This document shows, piece after piece, positions 1 through 7,977 of a stretch of DNA of 64,000 nt. The notes beneath the pieces were generated by a model that was not told the origin of the DNA, did no database searches, and worked only from the letters and a program-made list of their open reading frames with translations. Position 1 is the first letter of the stretch; each line of letters starts with the position of its first letter. The position numbers and the translations under genes were made by a program. Source of the DNA: Ancylobacter sonchi (GTDB lineage Bacteria > Pseudomonadota > Alphaproteobacteria > Rhizobiales > Xanthobacteraceae); NCBI RefSeq assembly GCF_018390695.1, contig NZ_JAHBGF010000028.1, positions 248,001 through 312,000 on the forward strand, in the 5' to 3' direction.

Positions 1-30
1 GGCGCACAGGGAGCGATGGCCGCGCGTCGT

Positions 31-585
31 TCAGCCGGCGAAGCCGCCGGCGGCGAGGAAGGCGGCTTCTTCCGGCGTCGTCTCGCGGCCAAGCATGGGG
101 TTGCGGTGGGGGAAGCGGCCGAAGCGGCGGATGATGGCGCGGTGGTCCTCGGCATGGGCGATCCACGGGTCGCCGAGCGGCCGGGTGAGCGTCACGGAGA
201 GGTCCTGGTCGGCGAGATCCTCCGAATGCGCGAAGGGCAGCAGGAAGAACAGCCGGATGTCCGGCTCCACGCTTTGCATGTAGCCGGCGGCCTGCGCCTG
301 CCGCGCATAATGCCGCGCCAGCGGATCGGTGGCGTACATGTGGCCGGTGCCGCGAAAGGCGTTGCGCGGGAACTGGTCGGTCAGGATCAGCAGTGCCAGC
401 GCGCCCTCGGCGCTCGCCATCCAGTCATCATGGCGGCGGGCGGCGGCCTGCATGTGCAGCTCGAGGAAGCCGTCGCGGAACGCGGCGTCGAAGGCGACGT
501 CCTTCTCGAACCACAGATCGCGTGAGCCGGCCTGCCGCCAGAAGCCGCAGACGGACGCGATCTGTGCCGCGATGGCAGGCGTCAT
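31..585 (-). CDS. DUF924 family protein
   Basis: This 184-residue cytoplasmic protein is recognisable as DUF924, an all-helical family of unknown biochemical role. Family hallmarks are visible: a WFEKD stretch at residues 25-29, LTDQFPRNAFRGT at about 68-80, LPFAHSEDLADQ at about 116-127, and FPHRNPMLGRETTPEE near the C-terminus. Length is normal for the family. Its ATG overlaps the stop codon of the upstream antiporter gene by four bases (ATGA, 582-585), so the two are almost certainly translated from one mRNA. Nothing in the sequence suggests a direct mechanistic link to ion transport. No function is assigned. Confidence 0.9.
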   Translation of the reverse strand: MTPAIAAQIASVCGFWRQAGSRDLWFEKDVAFDAAFRDGFLELHMQAAARRHDDWMASAEGALALLILTDQFPRNAFRGTGHMYATDPLARHYARQAQAAGYMQSVEPDIRLFFLLPFAHSEDLADQDLSVTLTRPLGDPWIAHAEDHRAIIRRFGRFPHRNPMLGRETTPEEAAFLAAGGFAG

Positions 586-2423
586 CCCGCGGCCTCGCCC
601 GCGGCGGCCGTCGGCAGGTGGGGCGTCGCGTCGGCGATGGCCGGCTTCAAGGGCAGGTTGCCGAGGATGAGGCTGCGCGCGGAGGTGTCGTAGAGGCCGC
701 CGGTGAGCTCGATATCGAGCCGCTCGGCATCGCGGCGACGCACATCGGCGATGATCCGGCTGCGTTCGGTTTCCTCCACATCCATCATGGCGAGCGCCTG
801 CCCACCCATGACAAGGGCGGATTCGAAGGTTTCGCGGATCTGGAAGTCGGCGCCGACATGGATGAGCTCGGCCGCGTTCTCGCGGTCGATGGCGCGCGCG
901 AGCACCGGCACCAGGGGAAACTCGGCCTTGATGAGCTCGGTGATCTTCACCGCGGTCGGGCCATCGTTCACCGCCACGATGATCAGGCGGGCGTCGTGAG
1001 CGCCGGCCGCGTGCAGGATGTCGAGGCGCGTGCCGTCGCCGTAATAGACCTTGAAGCCGAAGTCCCGCGAGACGCGGATGAGCTCCGGGTCGGCCTCGAT
1101 GAGCGAGACCGAGCGGCCGGCCGCCAGCAATGGCTGGCTGACGATCTGGCCGAAGCGACCGAAGCCGATCATCAGCACCGTGGCGGAAAGATTCTCCGCG
1201 ATCTCGACGCCGTCCATGGAAGGCTGCGGCTTGGGCAGCAGTCGGTCATGGGCGATGATCATGAGCGGCGTCAGCGCCATGGAGACGATGATGGTGGCGG
1301 TGAGGATCGCGTTCTCCTCGGTGGTGAGGATGCCGACCGTGGTGGCCGCCGCATAGAGAACGAAGGCGAACTCGCCGCCCTGCGCCATCAGCACCGCGCG
1401 TTCGAACGCCTCCCGGTTGTCGGCGCCGAACAGGCGTGCCACCGCGTAGATGGCCAGCGTCTTCAGGATCATGTAGCCGACGACGCAGATCGCGATCAGC
1501 TGCCAGTTGGCGCCGATCACCGCGAGATCGAGCGCCATGCCCACCCCGAGGAAGAACAGGCCGAGCAGCACGCCGCGGAACGGCTCGATATCGGCCTCCA
1601 GCTGATGGCGGAACGAGCTCTCGGACAGCAGCACGCCGGCGAGGAAGGCGCCCATCGCCATGGACAGCCCGCCGAGCTGCATGGCGAGCGCGGCGCCGAG
1701 CACCACGAACAGCGCCGCCGCCGTCATCACCTCGCGCGCCTTGGCCTTGCCGAGGATGCGGAACATCGGGTCGAGCAGGTAGCGCCCGGCCAGCACGAGG
1801 GCGAGGATGGAGCCGAGGCCGATGGCGATGCCGGTGAACCGCTCGGCGAGCGTCACCTCGTTGCCGCCCGGAGCGAGGAAGGCCACCAGCGCCAGCAACG
1901 GCACGATGGCGAGGTCTTCCAGCAGCAGGATGGCGACGATGCGCCGCCCCTTGGGCAAGGCGAGCGACCGGCGTTCCTCCAGCACCTGCATGACGATGGC
2001 GGTGGAGGTGAGCACGAAGCCGGTGCCGGAGACGAAGCTCGGCACCAGCGGATAGCCGAGCGCGAGGCCGACGCAGGTCAGCAACGCGGCGCAGGCGCCG
2101 ACCTGGGCGAGGCCGAGGCCGAAGATCTCGCCGCGCATGGCCCACAGGCGCGAGGGCTGCATCTCCAGGCCGATGATGAACAGGAACATGACGACGCCGA
2201 GCTCGGCGACGTGCAGGATCGATTGCGGATCGGAGAATACGCCGAAGCCGAACGGGCCGATGACGAGGCCGGCCGCCAGGTAGCCCAGCACCGACCCGAG
2301 GCCCAGGCGCTTGAACAGGGGCACGGCCACCACTGCGGACGCCAGCAGCACAACGACCGGCAACAGGTCGAAGCCGTGGGCGGCGGCGTGGGAGGCAGTA
2401 TCGGCAGCGGCTTCGACAGCCAT
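582..2423 (-). CDS. CPA2 family monovalent cation:proton antiporter (KefB/C-like) with RCK domain
   Basis: This inner-membrane antiporter is expected to exchange K+ or Na+ for protons. Residues 1-390 form a hydrophobic Na+/H+ exchanger domain of about 12 helices. A cytoplasmic Rossmann-type RCK/TrkA-N domain follows, with the nucleotide motif GFGRFGQ, then about 90 residues without a clear TrkA-C domain. I chose the ATG at 2423 (613 aa): AAAGGA lies seven bases upstream, whereas the ATG ten codons earlier has a poor site. Kef-type proteins are glutathione- or nucleotide-gated, but no KefF/KefG ancillary gene is adjacent, so the exact subtype is open. It is translationally coupled to the downstream DUF924 gene. 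Confidence 0.93.
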   Translation of the reverse strand: MAVEAAADTASHAAAHGFDLLPVVVLLASAVVAVPLFKRLGLGSVLGYLAAGLVIGPFGFGVFSDPQSILHVAELGVVMFLFIIGLEMQPSRLWAMRGEIFGLGLAQVGACAALLTCVGLALGYPLVPSFVSGTGFVLTSTAIVMQVLEERRSLALPKGRRIVAILLLEDLAIVPLLALVAFLAPGGNEVTLAERFTGIAIGLGSILALVLAGRYLLDPMFRILGKAKAREVMTAAALFVVLGAALAMQLGGLSMAMGAFLAGVLLSESSFRHQLEADIEPFRGVLLGLFFLGVGMALDLAVIGANWQLIAICVVGYMILKTLAIYAVARLFGADNREAFERAVLMAQGGEFAFVLYAAATTVGILTTEENAILTATIIVSMALTPLMIIAHDRLLPKPQPSMDGVEIAENLSATVLMIGFGRFGQIVSQPLLAAGRSVSLIEADPELIRVSRDFGFKVYYGDGTRLDILHAAGAHDARLIIVAVNDGPTAVKITELIKAEFPLVPVLARAIDRENAAELIHVGADFQIRETFESALVMGGQALAMMDVEETERSRIIADVRRRDAERLDIELTGGLYDTSARSLILGNLPLKPAIADATPHLPTAAAGEAAG

Positions 2424-2784
2424 CCGGTGGTCCTTTCGCGCGGGCTCGGGCATCAGTGCCGGCCTTCGCCGGCAACCTAAAGGGGGGCGGGCAGGAGGGC
2501 AATTATCGCTCCGGAGGAGTTACTTCCCTTAGGTGACGCTAACGGTCGATTTCGTAACACGGGCGGGCCGCGACCGGCATGCGAGGCGGCAGCCGCGCGC
2601 GGGGATGTTCGATCTTGTCTAAAATGAATAATGAATGCAGAATTCATTTGTGACTCAAGGTCACACGCAGGTCCGCCGCACGCCGCGGGCCGTCACCGAG
2701 GGATGCTGCCAATGCGCCCGGCATGCTCACGCACAAGCCAATGGACCGGGACGGACGGCATTGCCTCATCCATGAGGAAACGCC
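2424..2784. other. Divergent intergenic region, antiporter / beta-propeller gene
   Basis: About 360 bases separate the divergent antiporter and secreted-propeller genes. No credible gene is present. The distal half (about 2605-2665) is clearly AT-richer than its surroundings and carries two abutting inverted repeats, listed separately. It must hold both promoters, but I could not assign -35/-10 elements with confidence. Confidence 0.6.
2630..2665. promoter_or_regulatory. Two abutting inverted repeats upstream of the secreted beta-propeller gene
   Basis: Two perfect inverted repeats lie back to back. AATGAAT-N5-ATTCATT occupies 2630-2648 and TGTGAC-N5-GTCACA occupies 2649-2665. They sit about 120-155 bases before the start at 2785. 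The second resembles a CRP/FNR-type dyad, but its spacing (TGTGA-N7-TCACA) is one base longer than the CRP consensus. A transcription-factor site is a reasonable inference; the factor is unknown. Confidence 0.45.
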
Positions 2785-4128
2785 ATGACCAGAACCTTCC
2801 TCGCAAGCGCTTCCGTGCTTGCGGCCCTCGCAGCCGGGACGACACAGGTGAGTGCCAAGGACTACATTCTCGCGACAGGGCGGTGGGACAACACCGCCAT
2901 CGTGATCGATGTCGAGAAAGCCATCGATCCGGCCAATGACGGGACGCCGAACGCGGTGATCAACCGTCTGCGGGTCACGCCCAACATCGACGGCAAGGGA
3001 ACCGGCACGCTCGACACGATCGCCAGCGGCCAGCCGATCATCATCGCGATCACGCCGGACCAGACGCGCGCCTATGTCGTCAACCATTCCGGCAAGTCGA
3101 AGCCGGAGGATGCGGCGGCCTTCCAGCACGGCCATCCCGGCTCCGTCACGGTGGTCGACCTGGTGAAGGCACTCGACCCGGCGAACAACGGCACGCTGGG
3201 GGCGGTCGACGCCTTCATCGATTCCGAAGGCTCCGGCGCCACCGGCTTCGCGGTGTCGGCGGACCAGAAATACGGCATCCTCGCCCATGCCGAAGGACCA
3301 GGAAACGAGGATGGCGGCCGGCATATCAACATCGTCGATCTCGCCACCAACAAGGTGATCCACAAGGTCGAGCAGGCCTATGGCAAGCCCGGCCACGACT
3401 GCCCGCCGGCGACGATTCCCCACCGGGCGCCGGATCCGGCTTTCGGCTGCTTCCCCGATACCAATGGCGTGACGATCAGCCCGATCGGCGGCGGCACCAT
3501 CTTCACTGCGAATGGCGGCACAGACGATGTGTCGGTGATCAGCCTGCCCAAGGCTCTCAAGGGCGATGCCGACGCGGAAGTGGCGCGGATTCCGGTTCAG
3601 GCCGGGGGATTCGGCATCACCACCAGCCCGGACGGCAAGCTGGTGGCGGTGGCTTCCCGCGAGAGCGCGCGCGACGGCAAGGAAGCCAACACCATCTCCA
3701 TCATCGATGTCGAGCAGGCCCTGCGCGAACCCGGCAAGGGCGAGGCGGCGCGCATCCTGGTCGGCACCAGCAATCCGGAAGTGCAGACCCGTCCCTTCGT
3801 CGCGGCCTTCACGCCGGACGGCAAGCGCATCGTGGTGACGAATTTCCGTACCAACAACCTCTCCATCCTCGATGTCGCCAAGGCCCTGTCGGGCCAGCCG
3901 GCGGAACTGGCCCGCATCACGCTGGAGACCCCCACCGGCGAACCGTCGCGGCCGCGCGGCGTGGCCTTCGCCGGCAACGGCAAATATGTCGCGATCAGTG
4001 GCGCGCCCAAGGGCAAGCCGGGCAGCGGCGTCGTCTGGCTGGTCGACCTCGACAGCTACAAGGTCGCCGGACGGGTGACGCAGATCGGCAACGAATCCTA
4101 CATGCTCGGCGGCTTCTCCGGCAAATAG
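2785..4128 (+). CDS. Secreted YncE/lactonase-like beta-propeller protein
   Basis: A 447-residue protein with a Sec signal peptide (positive N-terminus, hydrophobic core, cleavage after about VSA at residue 24), so it is probably periplasmic. The mature part repeats blades of the type 'I...ITPD....YVVN' and 'G..IT.SPDGKLVAVASR', typical of YncE / 40-residue YVTN beta-propellers. Motifs such as VIDVEKA, VVDLVKA, IIDVEQA and ILDVAKA mark successive blades. A cysteine pair at about residues 213 and 228 may form a disulfide. GAGG lies about eight bases before the ATG. The ligand or reaction is not evident; the fold serves as a binding platform or lactonase. It appears monocistronic. Confidence 0.85.
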   Translation: MTRTFLASASVLAALAAGTTQVSAKDYILATGRWDNTAIVIDVEKAIDPANDGTPNAVINRLRVTPNIDGKGTGTLDTIASGQPIIIAITPDQTRAYVVNHSGKSKPEDAAAFQHGHPGSVTVVDLVKALDPANNGTLGAVDAFIDSEGSGATGFAVSADQKYGILAHAEGPGNEDGGRHINIVDLATNKVIHKVEQAYGKPGHDCPPATIPHRAPDPAFGCFPDTNGVTISPIGGGTIFTANGGTDDVSVISLPKALKGDADAEVARIPVQAGGFGITTSPDGKLVAVASRESARDGKEANTISIIDVEQALREPGKGEAARILVGTSNPEVQTRPFVAAFTPDGKRIVVTNFRTNNLSILDVAKALSGQPAELARITLETPTGEPSRPRGVAFAGNGKYVAISGAPKGKPGSGVVWLVDLDSYKVAGRVTQIGNESYMLGGFSGK

Positions 4129-4677
4129 GCGAACGCCGAGACGGGACGATCCATCGGCTTCCCGAGGGCCGTCCGATTCATGCGGGCGGCCGACCGGAAC
4201 ATTGCCGGGGCGACGGGGCGTTGCGTGAGGGGCTTGTCGATGGGCCTTCAGCGCGCCTGCCCGACGCGTCACGCTGGCTCTTCACGCCGGCTCTATGGCG
4301 GGGCGGACAGAGTGGGGCATCCGGATCCGGCCGGGCGTCGCGGCAGGCGCGCCAGCGCCTTGTCGGGCTCGACGCGAAAGCGGTGGCTGGCGAGCAGGAC
4401 TTCCTCGGCCGCCCATGGCCAGCCGCCCCGCATCAAGCGGAACGCCAGCCAGTTGGCGGGACCGGCCCACCAGCGCGGCGTGACAACCAATCGAACGGTG
4501 ACGAGAGACATGCTCGCCTCGTGCCCATCGCAGAAGATAATACTGGCAAATCGATTCGAATTTGTCACTATTATCCATATTGCCTCGACGGTAGGGAAGC
4601 GAGGTTGATGCTGTGCCGTCCTGGCCGTTGCGCGTGGCGGACGGTTCGCACGTTCCCTGCCGTGTGCCTCATGTCGC
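4129..4677. other. Mostly non-coding interval with one possible small gene
   Basis: Between the beta-propeller stop and the MFS stop there is no strongly supported gene. Several overlapping open frames exist on both strands but look like GC-driven noise. The best candidate is a 72-codon minus-strand frame at 4293-4511, listed separately. An AT-rich patch at about 4530-4585 is compatible with a minus-strand promoter for it. Confidence 0.5.
4293..4511 (-). CDS. Small hypothetical protein (72 aa)
   Basis: Internal ATG at 4511 of a longer open frame. It is preceded on the minus strand by GAGG five bases upstream and by an AT-rich block containing TATTAT about 30 bases further up. The predicted product has a plausible composition for its first 50 residues (TVRLVVTPRWW, then a hydrophobic and Trp-rich stretch) and a low-complexity Pro/Arg tail. 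I do not recognise a named family. The frame could be spurious; support comes from the ribosome site and AT-rich upstream region only. Confidence 0.35.
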   Translation of the reverse strand: MSLVTVRLVVTPRWWAGPANWLAFRLMRGGWPWAAEEVLLASHRFRVEPDKALARLPRRPAGSGCPTLSAPP

Positions 4678-6015
4678 TTATGGAATGCGGCGGCCAAGCG
4701 CCATGCCGATCGCTCCGGCAAGTGCCATCATCGCCAGGACGCCGATGAAACCCGCCATCGTGAAGGCTATCGCGCCTGCCGCCACGCCGACGCTGCCGCC
4801 GAGAAACGTGCTGGCATTGACGATGCCGGCACCCTGGCCGGCCTGCGAGGGAGGAAGCGCCGACAGCGCCAGGCGCGGCGCCAGCGCGTAGGGCACGGCA
4901 AGGCCGGCGCCCATCATGAGGAAGCCGATCGCGAGCAGCGGAATCGCGGCCAGCACGACCGCAACGGCGGTGAGGGCGCAGGCTACGACCACCATCGCCA
5001 TGCCGGCGGTGATCGCGTTGCGCGGGCCCATCCGCGCCGAGACGGCGGAAGCCGACAGCGCGAGCGCCAGCAGCGCCGCTCCCAGCGGCAGCAACAGTGC
5101 TCCGGCCTCCAGCGCGGTGAGGCCGAGGCCATGCGGGCTCTGCGCATAGAGGTTGAAGTAGAGCAGCAGGCTCATGATGCACAGCATGGCCAGCGCCCCG
5201 ATGGTGATGCCGATCGAGAATCCACGTTCGGCGAAGAAGCCGAGATTCACCATCGGCGCGCTGGCGCGGGCTTCCACGACCAGCAGCAGGAGCAAGGCGG
5301 CGACCGCCAGGGCGAGCGGGCCGATGGCCGACAGCGGCGCCGTCGCGACATGCGGCAGCGCGTGAAGGCCGAACACTACCGAGACCATGAACAGGGCGAG
5401 CAGGACGAAACCCGCCCCGTCGGCCCGGCCGCCCGGTTGTTTCCCGGCCCGCGTGCCGGCCCCTCCGACGAGGACGAATCCCGCCAGCGCGACCAGGATC
5501 AGCGGGACATTGAACCAGAACACCATGCGCCAGCCGGCGAGATGGGTCAGGCTGCCGCCGAGCAACGGGCCGATGCTGAAGCCGAGCATCAGGAACCCTG
5601 TCCAGGCGCCTATGGCCGCTTCACGGCGCTCCGGCGCGGCGCTGCCATTGATCGCCGCGAGCGTGCCGGGCACGGCGAATGCCGCTGCGAGGCCCTGCAG
5701 GGCACGGCCGACCAGAAGGACCGCCTGCGTCTCGGCGGTGGCGATGATGCAGGAAGCGAGGCCGAACAGCGCCAGTCCGGCCATCGAGCTCCATCGCGCC
5801 GTGAAGCGGTCCGCCGCCCGGCCGCCGAGCACGACGCAGGCAGCGGACATGAGCAGATACGCATTCACCGCCCATTGCACGCCGGCCGGCGTCAGCGACA
5901 GCTCGCTCCGCATGAGCGGCAAGGCGGCCATGATCGCCGTGCTGTTGGCTCCCACCGCCAGCATGGCCAGGCAGGATGACCACAAGATCGGATCGAACCC
6001 GCCTGGCCGCCGCAT
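4678..6015 (-). CDS. MFS transporter, DHA2 (EmrB/QacA-like) drug-efflux type
   Basis: This 445-residue inner-membrane protein has about 14 hydrophobic segments, as in the DHA2 proton-driven multidrug exporters. MFS motif A appears as GGRAADRFTARW after the second helix, and antiporter motif C as GFSIGPLLGG in the fifth. Length is at the short end for DHA2 proteins. There is no adjacent membrane-fusion protein or TetR-type regulator to suggest a tripartite pump. It lies downstream of the peptide ABC operon on the same strand after an 88-base gap and could be read through from it, but functional linkage is not evident. Substrate unknown. Confidence 0.88.
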   Translation of the reverse strand: MRRPGGFDPILWSSCLAMLAVGANSTAIMAALPLMRSELSLTPAGVQWAVNAYLLMSAACVVLGGRAADRFTARWSSMAGLALFGLASCIIATAETQAVLLVGRALQGLAAAFAVPGTLAAINGSAAPERREAAIGAWTGFLMLGFSIGPLLGGSLTHLAGWRMVFWFNVPLILVALAGFVLVGGAGTRAGKQPGGRADGAGFVLLALFMVSVVFGLHALPHVATAPLSAIGPLALAVAALLLLLVVEARASAPMVNLGFFAERGFSIGITIGALAMLCIMSLLLYFNLYAQSPHGLGLTALEAGALLLPLGAALLALALSASAVSARMGPRNAITAGMAMVVVACALTAVAVVLAAIPLLAIGFLMMGAGLAVPYALAPRLALSALPPSQAGQGAGIVNASTFLGGSVGVAAGAIAFTMAGFIGVLAMMALAGAIGMALGRRIP

Positions 6016-6103
6016 CCCTGCACCCCGGTCGTCGATCTGGCACGAGCGTGCATGGTGAGCGGTTCGGGGCGACGAGTCGATCCGTCGCGTGCACGCCGTT
6101 CGC

Positions 6104-6964
6104 CTACCGCTTCGGGTTGAGGACGTCGTTTAGCGCGTCGCCGATGAGATTGAGGCTGAGCGTGGCGAGGAACAGCGCGAAGCCGGGGAAGGCCGCCATC
6201 CACCAGGCGCGGTTGAAGAACTCCTGCGCATTGTGAAGCATGGTGCCCCAGCTCATGATGTTGGGGTCGCCGAGGCCGAGGAAGGCGAGGCTGGTCTCCA
6301 AAAGGATGGCGCCGGAAATCTGCAGTGTGCCGTTGACGATGATCGGCGGCAGCGCGTTGGGCAGGATCTCGCGGATGATGATGTCGCGGTCCGACATGCC
6401 GAGGCTGCGCGCCGCCTCCACGAAATCGCGCCGCTTCAGGGTGAGGAACTCGGCGCGGATCAGGCGGGCGGTGACCGGCCAGGCCAGGATCCCGATGACC
6501 AGCACGATGTTCCAGATGCTGGAGCCGAACAGCGCCACGATGACGATGGCCAGGAAGAACTGCGGCAGAATCTGGAACAGCTCGGTCAGCCGCATCAGCG
6601 CATCGTCGACCCAGCCGCCGAAATAGCCGGCAATGCTCCCGAGCGTGATGCCGATGACCGAGGAGGTGGCCATGGCGAACACCCCGACGATCAGCGAGGT
6701 CCGCGCGCCGTAGATGATGTTGGACAGGACGTCGCTGCCGAGGCTGTCGGTGCCGAGCCAGTGCTCGGGCGAGGGCGGCACGAAGGAATCGCCGATGTCG
6801 AGCAGGCCATAGGGGGCGAGCCACGGCGCGAAGATCGCGGTGAACAGGAACACCGCCGTGACGCTCATGCCGAACACCGCCGCCTTCTGGCGGCGCAGCC
6901 GCCGCCAGGCGCGCCGCCCCGGCGTGAGGGGCGGGCTGGTCGTTACGGGGACGCTCATCGACAT
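6104..6964 (-). CDS. Peptide/opine-type ABC transporter permease (DppC-like)
   Basis: A 286-residue inner-membrane permease with an N-terminal OppC_N segment and about six helices. The cytoplasmic EAA loop is clear (EAARSLGMSDRDIIIREILP, residues about 180-200), which docks onto the ATPases encoded upstream. It pairs with the DppB-like permease seven bases upstream. The family imports dipeptides, oligopeptides, nickel, opines or glutathione, and the sequence does not decide the substrate. Last gene of the operon that starts with the VOC gene at 13817. Confidence 0.93.
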   Translation of the reverse strand: MSMSVPVTTSPPLTPGRRAWRRLRRQKAAVFGMSVTAVFLFTAIFAPWLAPYGLLDIGDSFVPPSPEHWLGTDSLGSDVLSNIIYGARTSLIVGVFAMATSSVIGITLGSIAGYFGGWVDDALMRLTELFQILPQFFLAIVIVALFGSSIWNIVLVIGILAWPVTARLIRAEFLTLKRRDFVEAARSLGMSDRDIIIREILPNALPPIIVNGTLQISGAILLETSLAFLGLGDPNIMSWGTMLHNAQEFFNRAWWMAAFPGFALFLATLSLNLIGDALNDVLNPKR

Positions 6965-6971
6965 GGCGCTC

Positions 6972-7943
6972 TCATTGATAGCGGATGCGGGGATCGAGCA
7001 GCCCGTAGATGATGTCGACGAGCAGATTGGCCACGATCACGAAGAAGGAGATGAAGATGAACATGCCCATCAGCAGCGGATAGTCCCGCGCGGAGATGGC
7101 ATCGAAGGTCAGCCGTCCCAGCCCCGGCCAGGCGAACACGGTTTCGGCGAGCACGGCGCCGGCGATGAGGCCGGGGATCTCCAGTCCCACCACCGTCACC
7201 ACCGGCAGCAGGGCGTTGCGCAGCGCATGGTGCAGCAGCACGGTGCGCTCCGAATGCCCCTTGGCATAGGCGACCTTCACGAAGTCCTGCCCGACCACCT
7301 GCAGCATGCTGGCGCGGGTGAGGCGCATGATGAGGCCGAGATTGAAGATGGTCAGCGTCACCACCGGCAGCACCATGTGGTAGGCGACGTCGAGCGCGTA
7401 GCGCCAGCCGGTGTAGCCCTCGCGCAGATTGCTCATGCCCTGGATCGGGAACCAGTCGAGGTGATAGCCGAAGGCCAGGATCATCATCTGGCCGAGCCAG
7501 AAGATCGGCAGCGAGAAGCTGGTCAGCGACAGGAGGGTGAGGGTGGTGTCGAGGGCGGAGTTCGGCCGCCGCGCCGCCAGCACGCCGAGCAGCACGCCGA
7601 TGACGGCGGACAGCGTGTACTGGCTCGCCATCAGCAGCAGGGTGGCGGGAAAGCGTTCGAGGATGAGGTCGAGCACCGGGGCGCTCGACACCAGCGAGTA
7701 GCCGAGATTGCCGCTCAGCACCTGCAGCACGTAACGCCAGAGCTGCACCAGCATCGGCTGGTCCAGTCCCATCTCGGCCCGTAGCCGCGCCACCAGCTCG
7801 CTGTCGGCGCCCGCCTCGCCGATGATGTAGTCGATCGGATTACCCGGCGCCGAATGCACGAGTATGAAGATCACCGTTACCGCGCAGACCAGCAGCGGCA
7901 CGGTATAGATCAGCCGTCGGATGACGAAGATCAGCAGGCTCAT
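6972..7943 (-). CDS. Peptide/opine-type ABC transporter permease (DppB-like)
   Basis: A 323-residue permease with the standard DppB architecture: a first helix at residues about 8-28, a periplasmic loop containing the characteristic HSAPGNPID motif, then five further helices. The EAA-type loop reads VKVAYAKGHSERTVLLHHAL. It forms the heterodimeric channel with the DppC-like protein encoded next. It follows the binding-protein gene after 34 bases. Length and motifs are normal, and no defects are seen. Confidence 0.94.
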   Translation of the reverse strand: MSLLIFVIRRLIYTVPLLVCAVTVIFILVHSAPGNPIDYIIGEAGADSELVARLRAEMGLDQPMLVQLWRYVLQVLSGNLGYSLVSSAPVLDLILERFPATLLLMASQYTLSAVIGVLLGVLAARRPNSALDTTLTLLSLTSFSLPIFWLGQMMILAFGYHLDWFPIQGMSNLREGYTGWRYALDVAYHMVLPVVTLTIFNLGLIMRLTRASMLQVVGQDFVKVAYAKGHSERTVLLHHALRNALLPVVTVVGLEIPGLIAGAVLAETVFAWPGLGRLTFDAISARDYPLLMGMFIFISFFVIVANLLVDIIYGLLDPRIRYQ

Positions 7944-7977
7944 ACTCTACTCCCGTCCGGCGCCGGAACCGTGACGC

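Noticed and set aside
393-2480. 695-codon plus-strand open frame opposite the antiporter gene
   Set aside because: High GC makes antisense frames stop-poor. The translation is Arg/Asp/Gln/His-rich with no recognisable fold, while the opposite strand encodes an obvious membrane antiporter.
2649-2665. Classical CRP site
   Set aside because: Arms TGTGA/TCACA are separated by seven bases, not six. Kept only as a generic inverted repeat.
2644-4272. 542-codon minus-strand frame opposite the secreted beta-propeller gene
   Set aside because: Composition is typical of an antisense shadow (Arg, His, Asp repeats), and the sense strand has a signal peptide and clear propeller blades.
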